A stretch of 64,000 bases of DNA from Amycolatopsis sp. 195334CR (GTDB taxonomy: Bacteria > Actinomycetota > Actinomycetes > Mycobacteriales > Pseudonocardiaceae). The notes below the pieces were generated by a model that had not been told where the DNA came from, did not search any database, and saw only the letters and a program-made list of their open reading frames with translations. The translations under genes and the position numbers were made by a program. This document shows, piece by piece, positions 27,613 to 36,853 of this stretch (positions within the stretch are counted from its first letter, which is position 1; each line of letters begins with the position of its first letter). The DNA lies in contig NZ_JAFJMJ010000004.1 in assembly GCF_017309385.1 (NCBI RefSeq), forward strand, positions 186,001-250,000, in the 5' to 3' direction.

Positions 27613-27889
27613 TCTGGCGGGTGAGCTGGCCGATCGTCACCTGCGGGTGCAGCGGCCGCGGCTCCAGGCCTTCCACGTCCAGCACCAGGTACCAGTGCGC
27701 GGTGCTGGGCACGGAGATCTTGAACAGCGGGGCGGTGGCCACGCCGCCGTGCATCCGGTAGAACTGCTTGCGCCGGTAGGCGGTGTAGTTGACCTCGGTC
27801 AGCAGGCGGACGTTCGCCATCGCGTTGAGCCGGACCGTGACCACGGTTTCGCGTTGTACCGTGCCCAGGTCGAAAGTCTTGTGGTACAA
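27602..27889 (-). CDS. DUF1883 family protein
   Basis: 95 residues, TTG start with GAGGA upstream. The sequence MYHKTFDLGTVQRETVVTVRLNAMANVRLL… with YRRKQFYRMHGG and VPSTAHWYLVLDVEG matches DUF1883, a small beta-rich domain of unknown function sometimes tied to TIR or defence proteins. No such partner is adjacent here. It overlaps the end of the convergent GntR gene by 11 nt. Confidence 0.72.
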   Translation of the reverse strand: MYHKTFDLGTVQRETVVTVRLNAMANVRLLTEVNYTAYRRKQFYRMHGGVATAPLFKISVPSTAHWYLVLDVEGLEPRPLHPQVTIGQLTRQIRR

Positions 27890-27949
27890 GGTGTCCTCGA
27901 TTCACCGCAAGGGATGTTCGCTGGTGTGGCTGCGAAACGCGGTGAACCT

Positions 27950-29044
27950 TCAGTCCGGGCGGCTGCCCGGTTTGATCGAACGCCACAGCGGCACGTCATC
28001 ACCCTGGCGGGCGACCACGTAACCGAGGACCAGCCGCACGCCCTCCGGCGCGAACCCGGCCGACGTGGCGTGGGGCGTCGCGGTGGTGGTGTTACCCGGC
28101 GAGGAGAGCGGGACGAAGGGGACCGGTGGAAAGCCTTGGTGTGCGGGCGATTCCGGTGTCGGTGCGGTCGGGGTGCCGGGTCTCGCGGCGGAGGTGCGCG
28201 CCGGAACCTCGGCAGGCGTTTCGCCGCGCGGCAGCGTCACGGTGATCGATTCCGGTGCCTGGTGCACGACGGTGACGACCGGGGTTGCCGCGACGGCTTG
28301 CGGGGCGGGAGTGGTGGTTCCCGGCACTTTCGCCGCGGTAGGGGGCGTGCTGGTCGCCGACGGGGGTTTCGGGGCCGGGAGTGAAGGGAGCAGCGGTGTC
28401 TCGGTCGCTTCGGCCAGCGGGACCAGGATCGGTTCGACAGCTTGGCCCAGTCCGCGGCTGACCACGCCGACGCTGTCGGTCACCAGTGACAGCGGATCCT
28501 CGACGAGGTCGAGCACCGGTTCAAGGGTCTGGACCACTCCGGAGACCGGCTGGACCACTGTGGCCACGGTGTGGTCCACCTGGTCGAGCACGGGTTTCAC
28601 CGGTTCGAGCACATTCGCGACGGGCTGTTCCACCAGGTGCAGCAGGGGAGCGGTCGCGTCCACCAGGTCCGCCACCGGTTTACCGGCCTGCGACAGGGTT
28701 TTCTTGGTCTGGTCCAGCAGCGGCGCGACCGGCCGGGTGACCGGTTTGCTGATCTGGTGCACCACCGGTTCGACCAACTCGGTGACGGGTTTGATCAATG
28801 GGGTGACCGGCTTGGGAGGAATTGGTGCACCAGGTGCGTTTTTCTTGGGGTGCACGGCTTTTCCGGCTTCACCCAGCAGGGGGTCGAGGAGGTGGGTGAC
28901 AAGATCGGGCCTTTTCGGTTCTTCCTCCGCGTCGGCGGAAGAGCCGAAAAGACAGGAAACCGCGAACATCGCCAGCAGCAACCCGGCCAGCCAGAGCAGG
29001 GCGCGCAACCAGCGCCGCTGCGCCGTGCCGCCCGCGACCGCCAC
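27950..29044 (-). CDS. Pro/Val-rich repetitive exported protein
   Basis: 364 residues, GTG start preceded by GGAGGAGGA. A hydrophobic N-terminal helix (about 12-31) is followed by a Cys and then a low-complexity region. Residues about 70-200 are degenerate repeats around PVxxLVxPVxxxV, predicted amphipathic or extended. Residues 205-330 are Thr/Pro/Ala-rich, like a wall-spanning stalk. The C-terminal GVRLVLGYVVARQGDDVPLW is the only conserved-looking block. Family not recognised; probably a cell-envelope or surface protein. Confidence 0.65.
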   Translation of the reverse strand: MAVAGGTAQRRWLRALLWLAGLLLAMFAVSCLFGSSADAEEEPKRPDLVTHLLDPLLGEAGKAVHPKKNAPGAPIPPKPVTPLIKPVTELVEPVVHQISKPVTRPVAPLLDQTKKTLSQAGKPVADLVDATAPLLHLVEQPVANVLEPVKPVLDQVDHTVATVVQPVSGVVQTLEPVLDLVEDPLSLVTDSVGVVSRGLGQAVEPILVPLAEATETPLLPSLPAPKPPSATSTPPTAAKVPGTTTPAPQAVAATPVVTVVHQAPESITVTLPRGETPAEVPARTSAARPGTPTAPTPESPAHQGFPPVPFVPLSSPGNTTTATPHATSAGFAPEGVRLVLGYVVARQGDDVPLWRSIKPGSRPD

Positions 29045-29179
29045 TGCTCGTCCTCCTCCGGTAACGCTCCCAGGTACCCCCTTTCCGATTATTCACACCT
29101 GGACCCGTTACCGGAGCGCCCGAACGGACCAGCCTGCGGGAGGTTTGGCGGCGGCCGGTCCGGGGGTACGCCCCCTGCC

Positions 29180-29296
29180 ATGTGGTTCGCGGTGAGCACC
29201 CCGGCAGTCGTGATGATCCTCGCCCTGCTGCTCGAACGGTACGAGCGCAGATGGTCGGCCGGCGCGTCCGCGACCACCCGCGAACGCGCCGACTGA
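29180..29296 (+). CDS. small single-helix membrane protein
   Basis: 38 residues: MWFAVSTPAVVMILALLLER, then a basic tail RYERRWSAGASATTRERAD. One predicted membrane helix with an N-out, basic-inside topology. The ribosome-binding site is weak (GGGGG about 12 nt upstream). It is convergent with the PepSY gene, ending 4 nt before it. Plausible but unproven. Confidence 0.45.
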   Translation: MWFAVSTPAVVMILALLLERYERRWSAGASATTRERAD

Positions 29297-29300
29297 GCGG

Positions 29301-30680
29301 TTATGGCGTTTGCTGCCGGGCCTTCGCGCGCAGCCCGAGTAAGGCGTCCACCAGCAGGAAACCGAGCAGGGTCACGCCGAACACCGGCAGGAACCACGCC
29401 CCGAGCGCGCCCACCACGATGAGTGCGACCAGCGCGGCCGGGGGCATCGACCGCCAGCCGCCGCGGGCGAACGGTTTGCCCATGCCGAACCCGTCGCGGG
29501 TCGGCCTGCGGTGCCACCACATGCGGTAGCCCCAGACCACCATGGTGATCAGCGACAGGCACACCACCGCGAGCACGATCTGGTTGGGCAGCCCGAACAG
29601 CAGGCCCATGTGCGCGTCGATGCCCCAGCGGGCGAGCTTCGCGCCCAGCGGGAAGTCGTCGAAGCGCAGGGTTTCCAGCACCTGCGCGCTCGCCGGGTCG
29701 ATGGCGACCGTGTCCTGCTTCTCCGGCCAGCTGGTCTTGATCTGCTTGACCAGGTACACCTCGCCCTCACCGGCGGGCAGGGTGAGCTCGACCGGGCCGT
29801 CGAGGCCGTGGTCACGGGCGGCGTCGAGCACCCGGTCCGGCCCGGCGTCGGCAACCGGGGCCGAGTGGTGCCCGCTGTGGCCGGCGTGGGCGCCGTGCTC
29901 CGCGTGCTCGGACAGGCTGGTGGCCAGCGTCGGGGTCTCCCAGGACAGCGCCTTGCGCAGGTCGGTGATGCTCTCGCCGGCGTACTGCGACCAGGTCAGC
30001 CCGGTCACCGACAGGAACAGCAGCACGATCGCCACCCAGGACCCGGTCGCCGCGTGCCAGGCGACCAGCTTGCGCCTGCCCTTCGCGCGGCGGTCGGCCG
30101 CGCGGTGCTGGCGCCGCTTCGACCACCACAGCACCAGCCCGCCGAGCACCACCACCCACAGCCAGCTCGCCGCGAGCTCGCTGTACAACCGGCCGAAGTC
30201 GCCGAGGTGGAGGCTGCGGTGCAGCTGGTCGATCCAGGTGCGGACCGGGGTGGCCTGGCTGGAGCCGTAGGTCTCCAGCACCCCGCGCACCTGGCTGGAG
30301 TACGGGTCGACGTAGGCGGTCAGCCAGTGGCTGGCCTCCAGGTCGGGGCGGCTGAAGATGACCTGGGTGGTGTCGGTGGCCTCGCGGCCGGGGCGCACCC
30401 GGACCACGGTCCCGTCCGGCACGGCCTGCCGCGCGGCGGTCAGCTGGGACTCCAGCGGCTGCGCGGACGAACCGGCCGGGACGTGCAGCTCGTGGTCGTA
30501 GACGACCTGCTCCAGCTGCGGGGTGAAGATGTACAGCAGTCCGGTCAGCGCGGCGACCAGCAGGAACGGGCCGATGAACACACCGGCGTAGAAGTGCAGG
30601 CGCAGCAGCAGCGGACGCGCCGAGCGCCGCCGCGCCCTGGCCGCTTCCGCGTCGGTTTCGACGAACTCGTCAGTGGTCAC
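29301..30680 (-). CDS. PepSY-associated transmembrane protein
   Basis: 459 residues, GTG start. Membrane helices lie near residues 25-50, 165-185, 210-235, 360-385 and 415-445, the layout of PepSY_TM proteins. LHFYAGVFIGPFLLVAALTGLLYIF at the first helix and WHAATGSWVAIVLLFLSVTGLTW are family hallmarks, with the paired His and Trp residues suggesting heme or iron-related redox chemistry. A His-rich loop, HAEHGAHAGHSGHH (about 266-279), could bind metal. These proteins are often iron-regulated; no regulator site was seen. Confidence 0.82.
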   Translation of the reverse strand: MTTDEFVETDAEAARARRRSARPLLLRLHFYAGVFIGPFLLVAALTGLLYIFTPQLEQVVYDHELHVPAGSSAQPLESQLTAARQAVPDGTVVRVRPGREATDTTQVIFSRPDLEASHWLTAYVDPYSSQVRGVLETYGSSQATPVRTWIDQLHRSLHLGDFGRLYSELAASWLWVVVLGGLVLWWSKRRQHRAADRRAKGRRKLVAWHAATGSWVAIVLLFLSVTGLTWSQYAGESITDLRKALSWETPTLATSLSEHAEHGAHAGHSGHHSAPVADAGPDRVLDAARDHGLDGPVELTLPAGEGEVYLVKQIKTSWPEKQDTVAIDPASAQVLETLRFDDFPLGAKLARWGIDAHMGLLFGLPNQIVLAVVCLSLITMVVWGYRMWWHRRPTRDGFGMGKPFARGGWRSMPPAALVALIVVGALGAWFLPVFGVTLLGFLLVDALLGLRAKARQQTP

Positions 30681-30726
30681 GTCGCTAAGGTCGGCGGGCC
30701 GGGGGCAGAAGTTCCCGGCGATCCGG

Positions 30727-31443
30727 TCAGCGCTGGGCGAGCAGCCACCAGGCGGCGGCGAGGCCGCCGGAGTTGGTCGCGGTGTGCACCGCCATCGGGG
30801 CCAGCAGGCTGCGCCCGGTGTGGCGCCACCAGTGCAGGAACACCCCCGCGCCGGCGGCGGCGAGCATGGCCAGCACGGAGATCAGCCACAGCGGGAGGCC
30901 GCCGAAGGTGGCGTCCACCGCGGCGTTCCGCACCAGGGCGAGCGAGGGGAGCAGGTGCCAGAGGCCGAACAGCGCGGCCGCGCCGAGCACCGGGCCCCAG
31001 CGCCAGCGCTGCCCGCCGCCGAGGAGGGCGGGCAGGACCCCGCGGAAGGCGACCTCCTCGATCAGCACGGTGCCCAGCGGGATGCGGATGAGGGTTTGCC
31101 AGAGCACCTCGGTCAGGTCCGGCGAGCCGACGCGGCCGTCGTCGAAGAGCGGGCGCAACGCGGGCACCGCCAGCGCGATGGCGAAGGTGAGCAGGACCAG
31201 GCCCATGCCGGCCAGCCCCACCAGCATCCCGCGGCCCAGCTGGTGCCTGCCCAGCCCCATCGCCGGGGAGCCGACCCCGGCCGCGCGGGCGAGCAGGACC
31301 AGGAGGATCGCGGTGACGGTGCCGCACACGGGGTACGCCCACCCAGGCAACACGCGATTGGCGAGAAAGGTGGCGGCCGCCAGCAACCCCACCGCAGCGA
31401 CAACGGCGACGACGCGAACGTCACCGCCGGCGCGCACACTCAT
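30727..31443 (-). CDS. CPBP-family intramembrane metalloprotease
   Basis: 238 residues, about eight hydrophobic segments. The three CPBP motifs are present: EEVAFRG (129-135), FGLWH with His163, and HTATN (220-224). These form the zinc-dependent intramembrane active site of the Rce1/Abi family. Bacterial members process prenylated or membrane substrates or act in bacteriocin self-immunity; the target here is unknown. It is divergent from the LysR gene across 54 nt. Confidence 0.88.
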   Translation of the reverse strand: MSVRAGGDVRVVAVVAAVGLLAAATFLANRVLPGWAYPVCGTVTAILLVLLARAAGVGSPAMGLGRHQLGRGMLVGLAGMGLVLLTFAIALAVPALRPLFDDGRVGSPDLTEVLWQTLIRIPLGTVLIEEVAFRGVLPALLGGGQRWRWGPVLGAAALFGLWHLLPSLALVRNAAVDATFGGLPLWLISVLAMLAAAGAGVFLHWWRHTGRSLLAPMAVHTATNSGGLAAAWWLLAQR

Positions 31444-31497
31444 ACTTCGACACTAATTCGCCCATGGGCTCCCTGCCCGGTTGGCTAGCCTTCGGGC

Positions 31498-32388
31498 ATG
31501 GAAGCGCACCTGCGGGATCTCCGCTACTTCACCGCGGTGGCCGAGGAGCTGAGCTTCACCAAGGCGGCCACCGAGCGCCTCTACATCTCGCAGCCCGCGC
31601 TCAGCAAGCAGATCCGCCAGCTGGAGAACCTCCTGCGCGTCACCCTCTTCGACCGCGACCACCAGCGCGTCACGCTCACCGCCGCCGGGGAGGCGCTGTT
31701 GCCCCGAGCGCGTCAGCTCCTCGAACTGTGGGACGACACGCGCCGCGAGGTGGGGGAAGCGGCGGCGGCCCGGGAGGCCACGCTGACCGTCGGGTTCCAG
31801 ACGCGGATCGGGCGCGGGCTGATGCCCCGGGTCACCGCCGAGCTGGCGGACCGCCTGCCCGGCTGGCGCCTGCTGTTCCGCCAGATCACCTGGCGCGACT
31901 CCACCGCGGGCCTCGCGCGCGCCGAGGTCGACGTGGCGGTGGCGTGGCTGCCGGTCCCCGAAAGCGGCGACCTCACCTGGCGCGTGGTGGCGACCGAGGA
32001 CCGCTGCGTGGCGCTGCCGGCCGGCCACCGGCTCGCCGAGCACACCGAGGTGCCCTTCGGCGAACTGGCCGACGAGCCGTTCATCGCGCTGCCCGCCACC
32101 GCCGGGGCCCTGCGCCGCTTCTGGCTGGCCCTCGACGAACGCGAGACCCCGCCCACGGTCGCCACCGAGGCCGAAACCGCCGAGGAGACCTTCGAGGCGG
32201 TCGCATCCGGGCTGGGCGTGGTACTGCTCTCGGCGGGCAACGCCGAGCTGTACCGGCGCGACGACGTGGTCGTGCGCCCGGTCACCGGCCTGACCCCGGC
32301 GGAACTCGCGGTGGTCTGGCGCTCCGACGACGACCGCCCCGCCATCCGCGCCTTCGTCGACGCGATGGTCCGCTGCTGGACCACCTAA
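31498..32388 (+). CDS. LysR-family transcriptional regulator
   Basis: 296 residues. The N-terminal winged HTH reads LRYFTAVAEELSFTKAATERLYISQPALSKQIRQLE, and an effector-binding domain (about 90-290) follows. It is divergent from the CPBP protease gene, the most likely local target, with only 54 nt shared. The stop overlaps the end of the convergent HEAT-repeat gene by 4 nt. Confidence 0.92.
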   Translation: MEAHLRDLRYFTAVAEELSFTKAATERLYISQPALSKQIRQLENLLRVTLFDRDHQRVTLTAAGEALLPRARQLLELWDDTRREVGEAAAAREATLTVGFQTRIGRGLMPRVTAELADRLPGWRLLFRQITWRDSTAGLARAEVDVAVAWLPVPESGDLTWRVVATEDRCVALPAGHRLAEHTEVPFGELADEPFIALPATAGALRRFWLALDERETPPTVATEAETAEETFEAVASGLGVVLLSAGNAELYRRDDVVVRPVTGLTPAELAVVWRSDDDRPAIRAFVDAMVRCWTT

Positions 32389-33785
32389 CCGGTGATGCGC
32401 TGGAGCGCCTCGGCCGCCGCCGCGCTCGCCTCGCCCGCTTCGGCCACCACCGAACGCAGCACCGTCACCGCCTCCACGGCCACCGGGCCCAGGCGGCCAA
32501 GCCACGCGCACGCGGTCGTGTCCGCCCGGCTGCCGTAGTTGCCGTTGTGCGGCCCCGGCCGCCCGGTGCGCACCGGGTGCTCGACGATCTCGGCGATCAG
32601 CACCGCCACCAGCCACTCCGTCTCACCGGTCTCCAGCAGCGCGAACTGCGCGTGCTGCCGGACCCGCAGCGACGGCCCGGTCGCCAGCACACGCACCTGG
32701 TCACGCAGCTCGTCACCGATCCGGCGGCGCAACGCGACGCGGCGGCAGAACCGGATCACCGCTGCCTCCTCGGACAGCCGCCCCAACCACGCGGCCACTT
32801 CGGGACGGTCCAGCAGAGCACCCCAGTTCGCCGCGACCTCGACCAGTTCCGGCGCCCGCGGCCCGTCGAGCCGCGCCACGACGTCCGGCACCAGCTCCGC
32901 GCCGAGCCCGGCGACCACGCGCAGCCGGGGATCCGCCGGATCGTCGAGCAACGCGCGCAACCGCGGCAGCGCACGCCGGTCGTCCGCCCTGGTCAGCGTG
33001 TCGAGCGCGGCGTCGCCCAGGTCCGGATCCGGCAGCAGGGCCGCCACCGCGTCCAGGTGCCCGTCGAACTTCCAGCGCCCCAGCCGCCGCACGGCCGCAC
33101 GCCGGACTTCGACGTCGGGATGCTCGAGCAACCCCAGTCCGTACGGCTCGACCAGCACGGGATCTCCCCGGCGCAGCGCGAAATCCGCCAGCTCGGGCGC
33201 GTGGTCCCCGGCGAGCGCGAGCAACCACGGCACGTGCAGTTCCGGCGCGCGGTCCAGCAACTCGTCGACCGCGCGCACCGGCGTGTCCCAGTCGGGCTCG
33301 GCCCACGGCAGCTCGGCCAGCACCTCACCCGGCCGCCCGGCGCACGAGGCGAGCGGGCCGAGCATGTCCGGGTGCCGGTGAGAGCCGAGCAGCGCGCCGA
33401 ACGCGGAACCGAAGCGCGCCAGCTCGTCGCCCTCCGGTGACCAGCCTTCGTGCGTGCCGAGCACGATGTGCAGCCCGAGCCGCGTCCCTTCGTCCGCCGG
33501 GACGACCGCCCGGACCGCGTCGGCGACCCCGGGTTCGTAGCAGTAGCAGAGCACGCAGGTGGTGACCCGCCGGACGGCCGGGTTCTCGTGGGCCAGCGCC
33601 GCGATCAGCCGGTCCCGCCCGGCCTCGGCCGCCGCGTCGACGCGCGTCGCCCACCATTCCTCCGCCGGCCCCCGCGCCTCGATGCCCAGGAACTCCAGCA
33701 ACTCGTCCATCGCCTCGTGGCTCACCTGCCCCGGGGCGTCGAGGAACGCGTCGAAATCTCGCACCACCATCGGCCAGACGCTCAC
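32385..33785 (-). CDS. HEAT-repeat protein coupled to tctA
   Basis: 466 residues from the GTG at 33785, which overlaps the tctA stop (GTGA). An alternative ATG lies at 33770. The protein is a run of helical pairs typical of HEAT/PBS-lyase-like repeats, for example [24 protein letters not shown] and [23 protein letters not shown]. No catalytic motif or signal is visible. It is likely a cytoplasmic scaffold. Coupling to a transporter gene is odd and a functional link is not obvious. Confidence 0.7.
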   Translation of the reverse strand: MSVWPMVVRDFDAFLDAPGQVSHEAMDELLEFLGIEARGPAEEWWATRVDAAAEAGRDRLIAALAHENPAVRRVTTCVLCYCYEPGVADAVRAVVPADEGTRLGLHIVLGTHEGWSPEGDELARFGSAFGALLGSHRHPDMLGPLASCAGRPGEVLAELPWAEPDWDTPVRAVDELLDRAPELHVPWLLALAGDHAPELADFALRRGDPVLVEPYGLGLLEHPDVEVRRAAVRRLGRWKFDGHLDAVAALLPDPDLGDAALDTLTRADDRRALPRLRALLDDPADPRLRVVAGLGAELVPDVVARLDGPRAPELVEVAANWGALLDRPEVAAWLGRLSEEAAVIRFCRRVALRRRIGDELRDQVRVLATGPSLRVRQHAQFALLETGETEWLVAVLIAEIVEHPVRTGRPGPHNGNYGSRADTTACAWLGRLGPVAVEAVTVLRSVVAEAGEASAAAAEALQRITG

Positions 33786-35284
33786 ACGGCAGCGTACCGA
33801 TCGGCCCGGCGCCGGCGGAGCGCGAGCACCGCCGGGATCAGCAGCGCCAGCGCCACCACGATCCACAGCACGATGGTGATCGGCCCGGAGACCAGGATCG
33901 ACGGGTCGCCCTCGGACAACGTCAGCGCGCGCCGCAGCTGCTGCTCGGCGATCGGCCCGAGGATGAGCCCGACCACCGCGGGTGCCACCGGGATGCCCGC
34001 CTCCCGCATCAGCAGCCCGACCAACCCGAGACCGCACAGGATCAGCAGGTCCGCCGTGGTGCCACCGGCCGCGTACGCGCCGAGCGTGGCGAACACCAGC
34101 ACCCCGGCGTAGATGCCGTACGCGGGAATCGTCAGCAGCCGCGCCCACACCCGCGCCAGCGGCAGGTTGAGCACCAGCAGCATCAGGTTGCCCACGTACA
34201 GGCTCGCGATCAGCGTCCACACCAGCGGACCCGATTCGGTGAACAGCTGCGGGCCCGGCTGCAGCCCGTAGGACTGGAACGCGGTCAGGATCACCGCCGC
34301 GGTGGCCGAGGTCGGCAGCCCGATGGTCAGCAGCGGCACCAGCACCCCGGCCGCGGCGGCGTTGTTGGCCGCCTCGGGACCGGCGACGCCCTCGATGGCG
34401 CCCTTCCCGAACTCCTCCGGGTGCTTGGTGAGCTTCTTCTCCACGCTGTAGCTGAGGAACGTGGGCACCTCGGCGCCACCGGCGGGCAGGCTGCCGATCG
34501 GGAAGCCCAGCGCGGTCCCGCGCAGCCACGACGGCCACGACCGGCGGAAGTCCTTTTTGGACAGGATGGCGCGTTCGCGCAGCGGCCGCACGGTGCTGTG
34601 CCCGGTGCCGGTGAGCAGGTGCCCGAACGCCTCGCTCAGCGCGAACAGCGCGACCACCACGATCACGATGTCGATGCCGTCGAGCAGCGACTCGACGCCG
34701 AAGACCAGCCGCGGCTGCCCGGTCTGCGAGTCGATGCCGATCAGCCCGATGGTCAGCCCGGTGAGCAGGCTCGCCGCGCCCTTGAGCAGGCTCGGCCCGA
34801 GCAGCGCGCTGACCGTGACGAAGGCGACCGCCATCAGCGCCACGTACTCCGGCGGGCCGAAGGTGGTGGCGAAATCGGCCACCGACGGCGCCAGGAAGGT
34901 CAACGCCACGGTGCCGATCGTGCCCGCCACGAAACTGCCCAGCGCGGCGGTGGCCAGCGCGGCCGCCGCCCGCCCGGCCCGCGCCATCTTGTTGCCCTCC
35001 AGCGCGGAGATCATCGACGCGCTCTCGCCGGGGGTGTTGAGCAGGATCGAGGTGGTCGACCCGCCGTACATGCCGCCGTAGTAGATGCCGGCGAACATGA
35101 TCAGCGCGCTCGACGGGTCCAGCCGGAAGGTGATCGGCAGCAGCAGCGCCACGGTCAGCGCGGGCCCGATGCCCGGCAGCACGCCGACCGCGGTGCCGAT
35201 GGTCACCCCGGCCAGCGCGAACAGCAGGTGGCCCGGGGTCAGCGCGCCGGCGAAGCCGTCGAGCAGCAGTGCGAACTGGTCCAT
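33782..35284 (-). CDS. tctA: tripartite tricarboxylate transporter large membrane subunit
   Basis: 500 residues with about 11-12 membrane helices. Conserved family segments: [23 protein letters not shown] (29-51), [21 protein letters not shown] (68-88) and [22 protein letters not shown]. TctA is the main channel of TTT-family secondary transporters that import citrate, tricarballylate or related acids with a periplasmic-type receptor. Its ATG overlaps the tctB stop (TGATG). The neighbouring tcuA suggests tricarballylate or a similar tricarboxylate. Confidence 0.93.
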   Translation of the reverse strand: MDQFALLLDGFAGALTPGHLLFALAGVTIGTAVGVLPGIGPALTVALLLPITFRLDPSSALIMFAGIYYGGMYGGSTTSILLNTPGESASMISALEGNKMARAGRAAAALATAALGSFVAGTIGTVALTFLAPSVADFATTFGPPEYVALMAVAFVTVSALLGPSLLKGAASLLTGLTIGLIGIDSQTGQPRLVFGVESLLDGIDIVIVVVALFALSEAFGHLLTGTGHSTVRPLRERAILSKKDFRRSWPSWLRGTALGFPIGSLPAGGAEVPTFLSYSVEKKLTKHPEEFGKGAIEGVAGPEAANNAAAAGVLVPLLTIGLPTSATAAVILTAFQSYGLQPGPQLFTESGPLVWTLIASLYVGNLMLLVLNLPLARVWARLLTIPAYGIYAGVLVFATLGAYAAGGTTADLLILCGLGLVGLLMREAGIPVAPAVVGLILGPIAEQQLRRALTLSEGDPSILVSGPITIVLWIVVALALLIPAVLALRRRRADRYAAV

Positions 35285-35756
35285 CAGAACCCCCACGGTC
35301 CGGCGGGCAGGGTGAGCCCGATCAGGCGGTCGAAGACCAGGAAGACGACGGCGGCCAGCGCCCAGCCGACGGCCGCGGTCGCCGGCGGCGCGGGGCGCCG
35401 AGCAGCATGGCGGTGGCGGTGAACAGCGCCGCCGAGCACACCACGTACCCGAGCACCGGCAGCAGCAGCGCGAAAGCGGCGAGCGTGGCGACCAGCGCCA
35501 CGACGCGGAGCGCGCCGTGCGGCGGGCGTTCCTCACCCGGGGTCGCGGTGGCCAATTGGGCGCGTGACCGCACCAGCAACGCGGCGCCGACCACGGCCAG
35601 CAGCACGCCGACGGGCAACGGCACCGCGGCGGGCCCGACCACGGCGGAGGTTTCGGGCAGGCGCACCGCGTCCACCACCACGAGCACGGCGGCGACCAGC
35701 ATCAGCGCGCCGAAGGCCAGGGTCGCGCGGATCGTGCGCAGTTCGGTTCCAGGCAT
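35284..35756 (-). pseudogene. tctB: tricarboxylate transporter small membrane subunit, apparent -1 frameshift
   Basis: From the ATG at 35756 the frame reads as a normal TctB N-terminus ([20 protein letters not shown]…, three helices) to MLLGAPRRR. It then loses homology and would stop at 35322. In another frame the expected last helix [20 protein letters not shown] and the end [10 protein letters not shown] continue to a TGA at 35284-35286 that overlaps the tctA ATG. The span is 473 nt, one short of a multiple of three, so one base is missing around 35381-35395, a run of GC-rich sequence. It may be a sequencing error or a true mutation disabling the transporter. Confidence 0.8.
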
Positions 35757-35761
35757 GTCCC

Positions 35762-36766
35762 TCACCCCAGCCCGATCTCGTCGAGCACCTGCGACACGCG
35801 TTCCTGCTCGGTGCGGACGAACTCTTCGAACTCCGGCCCGGCCAGCGTGGCGTCGCCCCAACCGCGTCGCTGCAGCGCGTCCTGCCACGCGCTCGTGCGC
35901 GTCATGTCGAGCAGCAGGGTTTCCAGCGCCTGCTCCTCTTCGTCGCTGATCCCCTTGGGCGCGGTGACCCCGCGCCAGTTCTGCAGTTCGACGTCCATGC
36001 CGCCTTCGCGCAGGGTCGGGATCCCGGGCACCGACGGGAGCCGCTCGGGACTCGACACGGCGAGCGCGCGCACGGTGCCCGCCTCGATCTGCGGCTGGAT
36101 CTCGGAGAGCCCGGAGATGCCGATGACGGCACGGCCGGACAGCAGCGTGGTCAGCGCCTCGCCACCACCGGAGTGCGCCACGTAGCTGACCCGCGCGGGG
36201 TCGCCGCCCGCCGCCTTGGCCATCAACCCGGCCAGGATCTGCTCGACCCCACCCGCCGAACCACCCGCGATGGACACCGCGGGCAGGTCGGCCCGCATCG
36301 CCGCGGCGAGGTCGGCGGTGGTGCGCAGCGGGGAGGCCGAGGGCACCACGATCGCCTGGTAGTCGGTGGTCAGCCGGACCAGGGGAGTGGTGTCGGCCAG
36401 CGAGTGCGCGGATTTGTTGGCCTTGGCCGCGCCGACCATGATCAGCCCGGTGGTCATCAGCTGCGCCGGGTCGTCGCCGAAGCGGACGAACTGGCTGAGC
36501 CCGATCGTGCCGCCCGCGCCCGCCACGTTGTAGACCTCGGTCCGGCCGGCCAGCTCCCGCAGCGCGGCCTGCATCTCGCGGGAGGTCTGGTCCCAGCCGC
36601 CGCCGGGCGCGGCCGGGGCCATGATCCGCAGCTGCGCGCCGCCGAGCACGTCCATCGCCGTCGATCCGGCGGCCGTGTCGTCGGCGGGTGCGGTGGCGAC
36701 CACGGCACCGGTGGCCAGTACCGCGGCCGCCCAGGGCACCCAGCGGCGCCAGGGTTTCTGCTCCAT
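35762..36766 (-). CDS. tctC: tripartite tricarboxylate transporter substrate-binding protein
   Basis: 334 residues, ATG with AAAGGA upstream. The signal peptide (about 1-27) leads to a Bug/TctC-type receptor: LRIMAPAAPGGGWDQTSREMQ (46-66), the GGSAGGVEQILAGLMAK region and the family end ERVSQVLDEIGL. It binds the tricarboxylate outside the membrane and delivers it to TctAB. It is the first gene of tctCBA, divergent from tcuA across an 87-nt regulatory gap. Confidence 0.92.
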   Translation of the reverse strand: MEQKPWRRWVPWAAAVLATGAVVATAPADDTAAGSTAMDVLGGAQLRIMAPAAPGGGWDQTSREMQAALRELAGRTEVYNVAGAGGTIGLSQFVRFGDDPAQLMTTGLIMVGAAKANKSAHSLADTTPLVRLTTDYQAIVVPSASPLRTTADLAAAMRADLPAVSIAGGSAGGVEQILAGLMAKAAGGDPARVSYVAHSGGGEALTTLLSGRAVIGISGLSEIQPQIEAGTVRALAVSSPERLPSVPGIPTLREGGMDVELQNWRGVTAPKGISDEEEQALETLLLDMTRTSAWQDALQRRGWGDATLAGPEFEEFVRTEQERVSQVLDEIGLG

Positions 36767-36801
36767 CGAACGTCCTTTGGTCGATGCGCCTTGAAGCTTT
36801 T

Positions 36802-36827
36802 GCATACGACTGTATACAGTGGTGTGC
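36802..36827. promoter_or_regulatory. palindromic operator between tctC and tcuA
   Basis: A perfect 12-bp palindrome ACTGTATACAGT (36809-36820) lies inside a looser one (GCATAC…GTGTGC, 36802-36827). TGTATACA-type sites are typical for FCD-GntR regulators. One such regulator gene (38344-38994) follows tcuA, and the site could control both divergent units. Confidence 0.65.
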
Positions 36828-36853
36828 AGACGTTGACAAGAGCGGGAGGACAG

